The position numbers were made by a program, and so were the translations under genes. From positions 24,862 to 88,861 of the forward strand of contig ONQB01000009.1 in NCBI GenBank assembly GCA_900319905.1: a DNA stretch of 64,000 bases, read 5' to 3'. Source of the DNA: an uncultured Prevotella sp. (GTDB lineage Bacteria; Bacteroidota; Bacteroidia; Bacteroidales; Bacteroidaceae). This document shows positions 11,741 through 19,404 of this stretch, in pieces (within the stretch, counting starts at the first letter, position 1; each line of letters starts with the position of its first letter). A model generated the notes under the pieces. It was given only the letters and a program-made list of their open reading frames with translations, made no database searches and was not told the DNA's origin.

Positions 11741-11894
11741 GCGATATCGCTGAGATAGCGTTGGCTTATCGGCGATATCGTACTGGCTTTTCGCCGAAAA
11801 GGCGTCGGAGTTTCGCCGAGATGACAATGGCTTATCGCCGATATCGTGACGGCTTATCGCCGATAAGCCAATTTCTTTTCACCGCAAAGTCAGC
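11741..11894. repeat. 22-bp tandem array A with palindromic TCGCCGA-type core, 7 units
   Basis: Seven consecutive units of exactly 22 bp. The conserved half reads GGCTTWTCGSCGA (W = A/T, S = C/G), and the other 9-10 bp of each unit differ. The odd palindrome TCG-S-CGA lies at the same place in most units; one unit forms the longer palindrome GGCTTATCGCCGATAAGCC. The edge units are degenerate. No repeat-spacer structure of CRISPR size is present. Confidence 0.9.
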
Positions 11895-12091
11895 TCATGG
11901 TCGGCTTTGAGGCATTTCTGTCCCAATTTTACTCCAATTTCTTCTCAAAACAGTGTTAAAATTCTAACACCGTTTAGTCAATTATTTTCAAGATGGGAGC
12001 AAAACGGACAGATGGTGCTATTGTTGCGTTTGCCCAGTGAAAGTCCATCAGAATGGTGATTGGACCACAAACAGGGCGTATCAAAACCGAG

Positions 12092-12214
12092 GAAGTCCAG
12101 AAGTTCGGAAGTTAGGAGATTCTGTCATTACTATAATAATACCTTATTAGCAGATACTTATGTATTTGACTGAACTCCCGGACTTCTGAACTCCTGGACT
12201 TCTCCAATTTTGGT
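12092..12214. repeat. AAGTCC-family imperfect inverted repeat
   Basis: GAAGTCCAGAAGTTCGGAAG on the left pairs imperfectly with a right arm containing GAACTCCTGGACTTC, around an AT-rich loop that includes ATACTTATGTA. The same words recur at 19110, 47969 and 63633. It may act as a two-way terminator between convergent genes. Confidence 0.7.
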
Positions 12215-12245
12215 ATAGCCTCCTCTGTGTGAAGGAATAATTGTT

Positions 12246-13145
12246 TTAAACCAAGGTTGCTACCACTTCCTCGCGTGTGCCTGGCAGCATATCGATGACC
12301 GGTATCTCCGGCATGGTGTAGCATCCGGGTTGCAGGCGCATGCTAGCGCGTGCCACATTGACCAGCACCTGTCCGGTGAGAGCCGGATTGTTGATGCTCA
12401 TGTCGAATGAGAAACGCTGGTTCTGCGTCTTGCCGCTCACGCCCTTGCGGGTCATGTGAACACCGTGGCCCATGTCGCGCACTTCGTCCACGCTCTTTAC
12501 GGCGAACACGTGCAGTTCGTCGTGTGCAAAGTAATCGTCGGCCTTCAGTTCGTCATACACTTGCTCAACGGTGTAGCCGTCCTCCAGCTCCACATATACC
12601 ATGCGGCGGTGGATGCCCTCACCCAATGGGATGGTCATGGACAGTGCGTTTTTCACACCTTTCTTCGAACGGGCTACAACGCTGTGACCCATTGACATGC
12701 CCGGACCGAAATTGGTGTAGCTGAGGCCCTTCGGAGCCAGGCTCTCAAGCAGCACACGTACGATAGAGTCAGACCCCGGATCCCAACCGGCGGAAATCAC
12801 ACTGACGCGGCCTGCTTTCTTGCAGTTCTCCATCTGACGGGTGCGGTAGTCGAGGATGGACGTGTGGATGTCGAAGCTGTCAACGGTGTTGATGCCCAGG
12901 GCGACAATTTTTTCTGCATAGTCAGGACACAGGCGTGTGGGTGTGGCAAGAATGGCCACATCCACATCCTTCAGCTTCGTGATGTCGTCAACTACCTCAT
13001 AGGGTGTGAGCTCTAAGGGCTTGTCTTTGTCACCTTGACGACGTACGATTCCGGCAATCTCAAAGTCGGGGGCTGCCTCAAGGGCTTGTACGCTGAAGTG
13101 GCCTATGTTGCCATAACCCACCACAGCAGCTCTGATTTTTTTCAT
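12246..13145 (-). CDS. ddh: meso-diaminopimelate D-dehydrogenase
   Basis: 299 residues. The N-terminal Rossmann fold opens with IRAAVVGYGNIGHFSVQALE, the nucleotide-binding loop of the diaminopimelate dehydrogenase family. The middle region (SAGWDPGSDSIVRVL, residues about 118-135) and FGPGMSMGHS are conserved substrate-site segments. The enzyme reductively aminates L-2-amino-6-oxopimelate with NADPH to give meso-diaminopimelate, a one-step route to the peptidoglycan and lysine precursor used by many Bacteroidales. It is transcribed alone, with a TAAATTTG box just upstream on the minus strand (13206-13213). Confidence 0.92.
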   Translation of the reverse strand: MKKIRAAVVGYGNIGHFSVQALEAAPDFEIAGIVRRQGDKDKPLELTPYEVVDDITKLKDVDVAILATPTRLCPDYAEKIVALGINTVDSFDIHTSILDYRTRQMENCKKAGRVSVISAGWDPGSDSIVRVLLESLAPKGLSYTNFGPGMSMGHSVVARSKKGVKNALSMTIPLGEGIHRRMVYVELEDGYTVEQVYDELKADDYFAHDELHVFAVKSVDEVRDMGHGVHMTRKGVSGKTQNQRFSFDMSINNPALTGQVLVNVARASMRLQPGCYTMPEIPVIDMLPGTREEVVATLV

Positions 13146-13289
13146 AGTTGTATTTCTTTTATTGGTGAATGTTCTTTGCTACACGAACTCTATACGAGTT
13201 GTGTGCAAATTTACGTAATAATATTGAGACGATTGCCGTCTCGCCTCCCTTTTTGTTGCAGGTTCGTGTTTTTTTATGAGCTGGCAAGG

Positions 13290-13763
13290 TTATTTGTCGT
13301 CAGTATCATCATCATCCTCGAAGTCCTCGAAGTCCTCATCCCATCCGAACATTGCCGGTTCGATGAAGTTGTCGAGGGCTCGCCGGTCTTTTTTAGTGGG
13401 GCGTCCCGTGCCGCGCTGCCGGTCAACAAATCCGCTGATGCGGCTCATCTCCAGCAGTTCGTACTGTTTCGGGTCGGTGACGTTCTCATATACTTGCGGA
13501 ATGAGTTTGGCTCCGACGCGCTGCTCGATGCACGAGAGCACCTTGAAGGAGTAGGTGACGGGCGGCTTGCGCACGTTGATGGTTTCGCCGGTCTTGATGA
13601 TACGGCTGGGTTTTACATTGACGCCGTCGATGGTCACGCGGCCGTTCTTGATGGCGTCGACGGCCGTGCTGCGCGTCTTGTAGATGCGTGCTGCCCAAAG
13701 CCATTTGTCGATTCTTGCCGAAGGACCGGCCTTCGGCATTTTGGGTATATTCTCTTGTGCCAT
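13290..13763 (-). CDS. S4-domain RNA-binding protein (Hsp15/HslR-like)
   Basis: 157 residues from the ATG at 13763. An upstream in-frame start at 13847 would run into pth and adds a low-quality leader, so it is not used. The S4 domain occupies residues about 15-75 (RIDKWLWAARIYKTRSTAVDAIKNGRVTIDG), which matches the Hsp15 heat-shock family; these bind stalled 50S subunits carrying peptidyl-tRNA. The C terminus is very acidic (DEDFEDFEDDDDTDD). It lies 61 bp downstream of pth on the same strand, and the pairing with peptidyl-tRNA hydrolase fits a ribosome-rescue role, though that is inference. Confidence 0.85.
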   Translation of the reverse strand: MAQENIPKMPKAGPSARIDKWLWAARIYKTRSTAVDAIKNGRVTIDGVNVKPSRIIKTGETINVRKPPVTYSFKVLSCIEQRVGAKLIPQVYENVTDPKQYELLEMSRISGFVDRQRGTGRPTKKDRRALDNFIEPAMFGWDEDFEDFEDDDDTDDK

Positions 13764-13824
13764 ATCGTGATGGTTGATTGTTCCCGCAAGACAAGTCGCA
13801 GTAGGACCTGTGGCGGGCGTTGCC

Positions 13825-14406
13825 TTACCGTTTGGCGTGCTTGCCAAGCTTGTTGTATTGGTTCATTGTATTGTCTATGCCTTGCAGCACGAAGCTCTTG
13901 GCGATGTCTACACTCAGATCGAGTGTGGGCTGCAGAATTTTCATATCCTCTTCGGAGTAATGGCCGAGCACCCAGTCAATCTGTCCACCCCGTGGGTAGT
14001 CGTTGCCGATGCCGATGCGCAGGCGTGCGAAGTCCTGGCCGATGAGCTGCATGATATGTCCGAGTCCGTTGTGTCCGCCATTGCTGCCATTGGCCTTCAG
14101 CCTGAAGTCGCCCAGGGGCAGGGCCACGTCATCGCTGATGACGAGCAGCCGTTCCTGCGCGATATGCTCTTCATTGAGCCAGTAGCGCACGGCATTGCCG
14201 GAGAGATTCATAAAGGTGGTGGGCTTGAGTATGAACACCTTGCGGCCCTTAAGAGAGGCCTCTGCCACGAAACCGTAGCGGCGGTCACGCCATTCGGCTC
14301 CTAAGGCTGTGGCCAGTGCGTCGACTGCCATCCAGCCTGTATTGTGACGCGTTCCGGCATACTCGTCGCCGGGGTTGCCCAATCCACAAATCAGATACTT
14401 GTCCAT
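13825..14406 (-). CDS. pth: Peptidyl-tRNA hydrolase
   Basis: 193 residues, normal for the bacterial enzyme. The start MDKYLICGLGNPGDEYAGTR is followed by the conserved HNTGW with the catalytic His, then FMNLSGNAV (with the active-site Asn) and the DDVALPLGDFRLKANGSNGGHNGL signature at residues about 90-115. It frees tRNA from prematurely released peptidyl-tRNA in the cytoplasm. It lies 139 bp downstream of rplY with a terminator in between, so it may have its own promoter. The S4-domain gene follows. Confidence 0.97.
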   Translation of the reverse strand: MDKYLICGLGNPGDEYAGTRHNTGWMAVDALATALGAEWRDRRYGFVAEASLKGRKVFILKPTTFMNLSGNAVRYWLNEEHIAQERLLVISDDVALPLGDFRLKANGSNGGHNGLGHIMQLIGQDFARLRIGIGNDYPRGGQIDWVLGHYSEEDMKILQPTLDLSVDIAKSFVLQGIDNTMNQYNKLGKHAKR

Positions 14407-14483
14407 AATATAGAAGGGTTGTTAGATGGCGCTTGACGAGATGTGCTGGTCCTCCCGCATCTTGTCGTTTGCACCAAATAATA

Positions 14484-14524
14484 AAAGGTAAAAAGGGACC
14501 TCTGTCGGTCGCCTTTTTACCTTT
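14484..14524 (-). terminator. Terminator of rplY
   Basis: AAAGGTAAAAAGG-GACC pairs with GGTC-GCCTTTTTACCTTT around a short loop, giving a long AT-rich stem with T runs on either strand. It lies just after the rplY stop codon on the minus strand and could work in both directions. Confidence 0.8.
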
Positions 14525-14545
14525 CATATGATGGTTAATGTAAAT

Positions 14546-15184
14546 TTACTTTGCTGCGGGAGCGTCAGCTGCAGCCTCGTCGCCACCTTCCTCAGTAGCA
14601 TCGCCGGCGCTGGCGGTAGCGTTACGTGTCATCTTCACAGAGCAGACAACGACGTCCTTGCTGGTAGCAAGCTCAAGACCCTCGTAAGACAGCTCGCCGA
14701 CCTTGATGCTCTTGCCGATGCGCAGGTTGGTCACATCCACATCGAGGTGCTCAGGAATCTGCTGATAGGGAGCAGTCACGTCAATCTTACGGATAGACAG
14801 GTTCATACGACCACCGTCGCGTACACCCTGTGCCAGACCAACGAGCTTGACAGGAATGCCGATGGTAATAGGCTTCTGGTCGTTCACCTCGTAGAAGTCA
14901 ACGTGCAGAGGTGCGTCGGTAACGGGGTGGAACTGAATCTCCTTCATGATGGCCGTATGGTCGGTGCCATCAATGTTCAGCTTTACGACATAGATATGAG
15001 GAGTATAGATAAGCTTGCGAAGCTCGTTGAAGGAAGCGGCAAATGCCAAAGCGACAGGATTGCCGTCAGCGTCCTTTGACTCACCATAGATGTTGCAGGG
15101 AATGAAACCCTCTTTGCGCAGCTGCTTAGATGCCTTCTTGCCTAAGACCTCGCGCTTCTTACCGTTAATGCTAATCTCTTTCAT
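14546..15184 (-). CDS. rplY: 50S ribosomal protein L25/general stress protein Ctc
   Basis: 212 residues, the long (Ctc/TL5) form. The N-terminal L25 5S-rRNA-binding domain (residues 1-90, EISINGKKREVLGKKASKQLRKEGFIP at the start) is followed by a beta-rich C-terminal domain (residues 95-185) and an Ala/Glu/Gly-rich tail (GDATEEGGDEAAADAPAAK). The tail is common in Bacteroidetes versions. A TACCTTTG promoter box lies upstream on the minus strand (15266-15273), and a clear terminator follows the gene, so it is probably a single-gene unit divergent from nusB. Confidence 0.96.
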   Translation of the reverse strand: MKEISINGKKREVLGKKASKQLRKEGFIPCNIYGESKDADGNPVALAFAASFNELRKLIYTPHIYVVKLNIDGTDHTAIMKEIQFHPVTDAPLHVDFYEVNDQKPITIGIPVKLVGLAQGVRDGGRMNLSIRKIDVTAPYQQIPEHLDVDVTNLRIGKSIKVGELSYEGLELATSKDVVVCSVKMTRNATASAGDATEEGGDEAAADAPAAK

Positions 15185-15265
15185 AAAATTTTGTGTTACT
15201 CTAAATTAAATTGTTTTTAATTCGCCATCACACTGGAAATTGTTTCCCAATCTGAAAATGCGGTG

Positions 15266-15273
15266 CAAAGGTA
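15266..15273 (-). promoter_or_regulatory. Bacteroidetes -7 element for rplY (TACCTTTG)
   Basis: The minus-strand TACCTTTG matches TAnnTTTG about 80 bp before the rplY start. A good -33 TTTG is not seen; only CCTTG lies at about the correct distance. Confidence 0.5.
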
Positions 15274-15334
15274 CGACTTTTTATTTGGTTAGAACAAGGT
15301 TTATGAAAAAAATATGAATAATTGCCTTTGTTTT

Positions 15335-15365
15335 TTTGTTAGTATGGGATTATTTATTACTTTTG
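15335..15365 (+). promoter_or_regulatory. Bacteroidetes-type promoter of the nusB operon
   Basis: TTTG (15335-15338), a 19-bp spacer and TACTTTTG (15358-15365) match the sigma-ABfr consensus TTTG-N19-TAnnTTTG. The expected transcription start is about 25 bp before the nusB ATG. Confidence 0.8.
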
Positions 15366-15397
15366 CAATGTTAATCAAGCGACGCTAAAGAGTAAGA

Positions 15398-16639
15398 GTG
15401 ATGATCAATCGTGAATTAATTCGCATCAAGGTTGTCCAGTTGACCTATGCCTATTATCAGAACGGCGATAAAAACATGGATAGTGCCGAGAAGGAACTCC
15501 TTCTCAGTTTGTCGAAAGCCTACGACCTTTATAATTATTTATTAGAGCTTATCGTTGCCGTAACACAGGAGGAGCGGGAACGGGTAAATCGTGCAGCTAC
15601 CGTTGCTGCAAGCGAGGGGCGTGAGGCTCCTTCGCAGAGATTTGCGCTCAACAAGTTTGCCATGCAGCTTGAAGAGAATAAAATGCTTAAGAGCTTTATT
15701 GAAGATAAGGGCCTTACTTGGAACGACAACAAAGAGTTTGTGCGCAGTCTCTGCAACAGGATAGAGCAGAGCCAGACTTATACAGATTATATGAGTGCGC
15801 CAACCGACGATTACGAAGAGGACCGTGAGGTATGGCGAAAGCTCTACAGGCAGCTCATTGAAGACAACGATGACCTTGACGCATTGCTGGAGGATAAGAG
15901 CATCTATTGGAATGATGACAAGGAAATCGTTGACACCTTCGTGTTGAAGACCATCAAGCGCTTCGACCCGAAAGAAAAGGCAGATCAGGAGCTGTTGCCC
16001 GAATACAAAGATGAGGAGGACAAAGAATTCGCACGCAAGTTGTTGCGTGCCACCATTCTCAATGCGGACACCTATCAGCGCTATATGAGTGAGGCTTCTC
16101 GCAACTGGGACTTCTCGCGTCTGGCATATATGGACGTGGTAATCATGCAGATTGCCATCGCCGAGATGCTCAGTTTCCCGAATATACCCTTGCAGGTGAC
16201 CATCAATGAGTATGTGGATCTGGCCAAAGCCTACAGCACACCACGCAGTGGCGGCTATGTCAATGGCATGCTCGATGCTATCGCCCGCTTCCTGGTGAAT
16301 GACGGCAAACTGCTCAAACCGCTGCCTCCACGGCCAGAGTGCCCACAACAGGAGGAAACTTCAAGACAGAACAACCGGAGTTTTGGCAGCCGAGGTTACA
16401 ATAACGGCTATAATAATGGCCGCAACAATGGTGGTCAGCGCCGTAACTTTAATCGTCAAGGTGGCTACAACCAGTATGAGGGCTATAACCGTTATGGTGA
16501 CGGAGGTCAGGCTCCCGCATCCACTCGTTTCGTACATCGTCCCCGTATCAATGAGACGCCGGCTGCAGGAACCGCTACACAGCCAGCTCAGCCGGATGTA
16601 CAGCCTACCGATGGCCAGCCCACTCCTAACGAGCAGTAA
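15398..16639 (+). CDS. nusB: NusB transcription antitermination factor with extended N and C termini
   Basis: 413 residues against about 140 for E. coli NusB. The NusB RNA-binding domain lies in the C-terminal half (residues about 210-310), ending in the characteristic INEYVDLAKAYSTPRSGGYVNGMLDAIARF. The N-terminal 200 residues are a helical region found in Bacteroidetes NusB proteins. From about residue 320 the chain is disordered: Asn/Gly/Arg/Tyr-rich repeats (YNNGYNNGRNNGGQRRNFNR) and then a Pro/Gln/Thr tail. NusB pairs with NusE (S10) on boxA RNA to promote rRNA transcription. It is first gene of an operon with yajC, ybbR-like and coaE. Confidence 0.92.
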   Translation: MMINRELIRIKVVQLTYAYYQNGDKNMDSAEKELLLSLSKAYDLYNYLLELIVAVTQEERERVNRAATVAASEGREAPSQRFALNKFAMQLEENKMLKSFIEDKGLTWNDNKEFVRSLCNRIEQSQTYTDYMSAPTDDYEEDREVWRKLYRQLIEDNDDLDALLEDKSIYWNDDKEIVDTFVLKTIKRFDPKEKADQELLPEYKDEEDKEFARKLLRATILNADTYQRYMSEASRNWDFSRLAYMDVVIMQIAIAEMLSFPNIPLQVTINEYVDLAKAYSTPRSGGYVNGMLDAIARFLVNDGKLLKPLPPRPECPQQEETSRQNNRSFGSRGYNNGYNNGRNNGGQRRNFNRQGGYNQYEGYNRYGDGGQAPASTRFVHRPRINETPAAGTATQPAQPDVQPTDGQPTPNEQ

Positions 16640-16695
16640 GAATGGGGCTGTGTTACAAGTGGTAGTAGTATAATGTAGACAAATAATTAAATTAA

Positions 16696-17028
16696 ATGAT
16701 GAATATGATTCACTTATTGTTAGATGCAGCACCTGCAGGAGCGGGTGGCGGCATGGGTGGCATGATTTTCATGCTGGTTGCTATCTTTGTTATCATGTGG
16801 TTCTTTATGGTGCGTCCCCAGCAGAAGCGCCAAAAGAAGATTCGTGAGTTTCAGAACTCTCTTCAGGAAGGCAGCAAGGTAGTAATTGGCGGTGGCGTCT
16901 ATGGCACAGTCAAGCGTATCGACACTGCCAAGAATACGGTAGATGTGGAGATTGCCCATGGTGTGGTGATTACGGTTGATAAGGGTTATGTCTTCCAGGA
17001 TGCAACCCAGCAGCAGCCTAATGCATAG
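16696..17028 (+). CDS. yajC: Preprotein translocase accessory subunit YajC
   Basis: 110 residues with one N-terminal membrane helix (MIFMLVAIFVIMWFFMV, about 24-40) preceded by a Gly-rich segment and followed by RPQQKRQKKIREFQNSL and a cytosolic beta domain (GSKVVIGGGVYGTVKRID). This is the standard YajC layout. YajC associates with the SecDF-YidC holotranslocon in the inner membrane. Its last codons overlap the start of the ybbR-like gene by 8 bp (ATGCATAG), showing translational coupling. Confidence 0.96.
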   Translation: MMNMIHLLLDAAPAGAGGGMGGMIFMLVAIFVIMWFFMVRPQQKRQKKIREFQNSLQEGSKVVIGGGVYGTVKRIDTAKNTVDVEIAHGVVITVDKGYVFQDATQQQPNA

Positions 17029-18001
17029 ACTTCATCAATTATATAAACTCTTGAAAGGTTCCTTGTCGGGGTTCTCCGGCAAGGACCTTATCATTTTCCT
17101 CTTCTTCTTGTGTCTGAGCGGTGTCTTCTGGTTGATGGAGACGCTCAACGAGACTTACGAGGTTGAGATTCCTGTGGCTGTTCGTCTCTATGGCGTGCCC
17201 AAGAACGTAGTCCTTACCTCGGAGATGTCGGATACGGTGCGTGTCACCGTTCGCGACAAAGGCTTTGTAATCCTGGGCTATAAGACTTACAACCCTTTGC
17301 GACCCATCAAAATCAGTTTCGCGGCTTATGCCAATAAGGACACAGGAACGGGACAGGTGCCTGTAGCCGATATGCAGAAACTTGTCCGTCAGCAACTGGT
17401 GGGATCGTCGGCCATCACAGCGATAAAGGCAGAGAGTCTGGATTTCTATTTCAATTACGGTCGCAATCGAAAGTTCCACATCCGTCTCATCGGACATATC
17501 GTGCCGGGAGGCAACTATTATCTTTCCCATGTGCAGTTGTCACCCGACTTGGTAACAGTCTATGCCAGTGAGGAAACGCTCAGCAAGTTGTCGGCTGTGG
17601 AAACAGAACGGCTCGATGTGACCAACTTTGAAGACACCGTGTCGAGAATTGTACGGCTGAAGCCTATAGCCGGTGCCAAGATCGTACCAAACACCATCAA
17701 GGTGACCCTCTTCCCCGATGTGCTTACGGAAGGCAGCGTAGACGTGCCCATCACTGCCATCAACAAGCCGGAGAGCCTTACCATACGCACGTTCCCACGT
17801 TCGGTAACCGTAAGATACAGTGTAGGTGCCAACGCTTACAGACAAGTGCGTGCGTCTGACTTCTCCGTCTTCATAGACTACAACGAGATTGCCAGTCATC
17901 CGTCTGACAAATGTAATATCTACCTGCATAACAACTCCCATTTCGCGCGTAACGCGTCGTTGGAAATCAAACAGGTGGACTATCTCATCGAACAGCAATG
18001 A
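17021..18001 (+). CDS. YbbR-domain membrane protein (CdaR-like)
   Basis: 326 residues from the ATG at 17021, which overlaps the yajC stop; a further upstream start would lie inside yajC. One membrane helix at residues about 22-42 (DLIIFLFFLCLSGVFWLMETL) anchors a periplasmic part of two or three YbbR beta domains (YEVEIPVAVRLYGVPKNVVLT; LIGHIVPGGNYYLSHVQLSPDLVTVYA). In Firmicutes YbbR/CdaR controls a diadenylate cyclase. No cyclase gene is adjacent here, so the partner is unknown. The gene order yajC-ybbR-coaE is common in Bacteroidetes. It overlaps coaE by 4 bp (ATGA). Confidence 0.88.
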   Translation: MHRLHQLYKLLKGSLSGFSGKDLIIFLFFLCLSGVFWLMETLNETYEVEIPVAVRLYGVPKNVVLTSEMSDTVRVTVRDKGFVILGYKTYNPLRPIKISFAAYANKDTGTGQVPVADMQKLVRQQLVGSSAITAIKAESLDFYFNYGRNRKFHIRLIGHIVPGGNYYLSHVQLSPDLVTVYASEETLSKLSAVETERLDVTNFEDTVSRIVRLKPIAGAKIVPNTIKVTLFPDVLTEGSVDVPITAINKPESLTIRTFPRSVTVRYSVGANAYRQVRASDFSVFIDYNEIASHPSDKCNIYLHNNSHFARNASLEIKQVDYLIEQQ

Positions 18002-18570
18002 AACATTACGCAATCACAGGTGGTATAGGCAGTGGCAAGAGCTTTGTCTGCTCATTGCTCAAAAGCAGGGGGATAGATGTCTATGACTGCGACGCTGCAG
18101 CCAAACGGCTCATGGCCTGCGACGAACAGTTGCAGGATCAGTTGCAACAACTGGTGGGCAAGGAGGTCTATCTGAATGGTGTGCTGCAGAAGCGCGTGCT
18201 GGCTGCGTATCTGTTGAAGTCGGAACATAACAAGCAAGCAGTTGATGAGGTGGTGCATCCTGCCGTAGCCGCAGACTTCCTGCGCAGCGATTACCAGTGG
18301 CTTGAGAGTGCCATTCTCTTCGATAGCGGCTTCAACCGGAGGGTGACTTTCGACTTCGTCGTCTGTGTGTCAGCTCCCGAGGAGGTGCGCGTCATGAGAG
18401 TGATGCAACGCGACGGCATCAGTCGTGAGAAAGCGTTGGAGTGGATTCACCGGCAGTGGAGACAAGAAAGAGTAGAGCAGTTGAGCGACTTCGTCATTGT
18501 TAACGATGGACGGCAAGACCTCGACGTGCAGGTGTCGGCGTTGCTCAGCGCGGCCGGGACCATTCAATGA
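17998..18570 (+). CDS. coaE: Dephospho-CoA kinase
   Basis: 190 residues. The P-loop is at the extreme N terminus (AITGGIGSGKSFVCSLLKSRG), followed by VYDCDAAAKRL with the conserved Asp for substrate binding and the LID-region Arg residues (QRDGISREKALEWIHRQW). It phosphorylates the 3'-hydroxyl of dephospho-CoA with ATP, the last step of coenzyme A synthesis. The start codon overlaps the previous stop by 4 bp, so it is translated as part of the nusB-yajC-ybbR operon. Confidence 0.96.
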   Translation: MKHYAITGGIGSGKSFVCSLLKSRGIDVYDCDAAAKRLMACDEQLQDQLQQLVGKEVYLNGVLQKRVLAAYLLKSEHNKQAVDEVVHPAVAADFLRSDYQWLESAILFDSGFNRRVTFDFVVCVSAPEEVRVMRVMQRDGISREKALEWIHRQWRQERVEQLSDFVIVNDGRQDLDVQVSALLSAAGTIQ

Positions 18571-18618
18571 AAACTATATTTATTATCAATACAGATTTAA
18601 TTTAAATATCAAGAAACA

Positions 18619-19059
18619 ATGGAGACAATATTATCAATCGCCGGTAAGCCGGGACTTTATAAACTGGTTTCACGCGGCAAGCAGAATCTTATCGTTGAAG
18701 CTATTGATGAGACTCATCGTCGTCTTCCCGCTTTTGCAACTGACCGTGTGACAAGTCTTGGAGACATTGCCATGTATACTGATGCAGAAGATATTGCATT
18801 GTGGGAGGTGCTGACAAAGGTCGGTGAGAAAGAAGACAGCAAGAAGGCTTCTATCAATTATAAGAAATGTTCATCGAAGGAACTTCGTGACTATTTTGCC
18901 GAGGTATTACCTAACTACGATCGTGACCGCGTGCACGACAGCGATATCAAGAAGCTGCTGCAGTGGTACAACATCCTCGTGGAAAATGGCTACACCGACT
19001 TCAAGGCCGTACTGGCTCCCACAGAGGGCGACAACGTTGACGACCGTAAGGAGGCATAA
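18619..19059 (+). CDS. DUF5606 family cytoplasmic protein
   Basis: 146 residues, a Bacteroidetes-only family recognised from its start METILSIAGKPGLYKLVSRG and the conserved LPAFATDRVTSLGDIAMYT and ELRDYFAEVLPNYDRDRVHDSDIKK. An N-terminal small beta domain is followed by helices. No signal peptide or catalytic motif is visible and the function is unknown. Its constant position after coaE, and in many relatives next to deformylase or translation genes, suggests a housekeeping role, but this is inference. It ends the + strand operon before a terminator and a 15-bp repeat array. Confidence 0.88.
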   Translation: METILSIAGKPGLYKLVSRGKQNLIVEAIDETHRRLPAFATDRVTSLGDIAMYTDAEDIALWEVLTKVGEKEDSKKASINYKKCSSKELRDYFAEVLPNYDRDRVHDSDIKKLLQWYNILVENGYTDFKAVLAPTEGDNVDDRKEA

Positions 19060-19091
19060 AAATAGCTTAATAGTATTCAGTCAACGTCAAT

Positions 19092-19153
19092 ACACAAAAG
19101 AGGCTGTATTAGAAGTCCGGACTTCCAGACATCTGATACAGCCTTTCTTGTGT
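19092..19153. terminator. Bidirectional terminator-like hairpin
   Basis: The arms 19092-19109 and 19136-19153 pair over about 18 positions with few mismatches (core AGGCTGTAT/ATACAGCCT). The loop holds the palindrome GAAGTCCGGACTTC of the AAGTCC family. Confidence 0.7.
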
Positions 19154-19352
19154 AAGACTTCCTTGTGTAAGCCTTCTTTGTGTAAGCCTTCCTTGTGTAA
19201 GTCTTCTTTGTGTAAGCCTTCCTTGTGTAAGTCTTCTTTGTGAAGCCTTCCTTGTGTAAGCCTTCCTTGTGTAAGTCTTCTTTGTGTAAGCCTTCCTTGT
19301 GTAAGCCTTCCTTGTGTAAGTCTTCTTTGTGTAAGCCTTCCTTGTGTGACTT
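19144..19352. repeat. 15-bp tandem repeat, about 14 units
   Basis: Units read TTCCTTGTGTAAGCC or TTCTTTGTGTAAGTC, mostly alternating; the seventh unit is 14 bp long. Units after 19352 decay gradually to about 19388. One strand is strongly pyrimidine-rich except for the GTGTAAG word. Confidence 0.95.
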
Positions 19353-19404
19353 TCTAGTGTGAGGTCTCTTTTGTGTGACCTTTCTTGAGAGCTATGGCTG
19401 ATGG

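Larger units (their letters stand above)
11476..12245. other. 770-bp convergent intergenic region rich in repeats
   Basis: No credible gene. In order it holds a terminator (11501-11560), TTTTAACAC on the minus strand (11596-11604), TCTGAGAATCGCG (11611-11623), a seven-unit 22-bp array (11741-11894), a small hairpin GTGTTA/TAACAC (11953-11970) and an imperfect AAGTCC hairpin (12092-12214). The GH5-GH43 gene and ddh point towards each other across it. Confidence 0.8.
19060..19404. other. Convergent gap between DUF5606 and pyrH, filled by hairpin and 15-bp array
   Basis: Between the two convergent genes there is only a terminator-like hairpin (19092-19153) and a 15-bp tandem array (19144-19352) whose first unit overlaps the right arm of the hairpin. 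Confidence 0.85.

Noticed and set aside
13764-13847. Longer start for the S4-domain protein
   Set aside because: It would overlap the end of pth by 23 bp and adds 28 residues with no similarity to the family; the ATG at 13763 fits the domain.
18824-19243. Open frame with repeated SLCKP pentapeptides
   Set aside because: The 15-bp repeat keeps any frame open, the frame overlaps the DUF5606 gene, and one 14-bp unit breaks the period.
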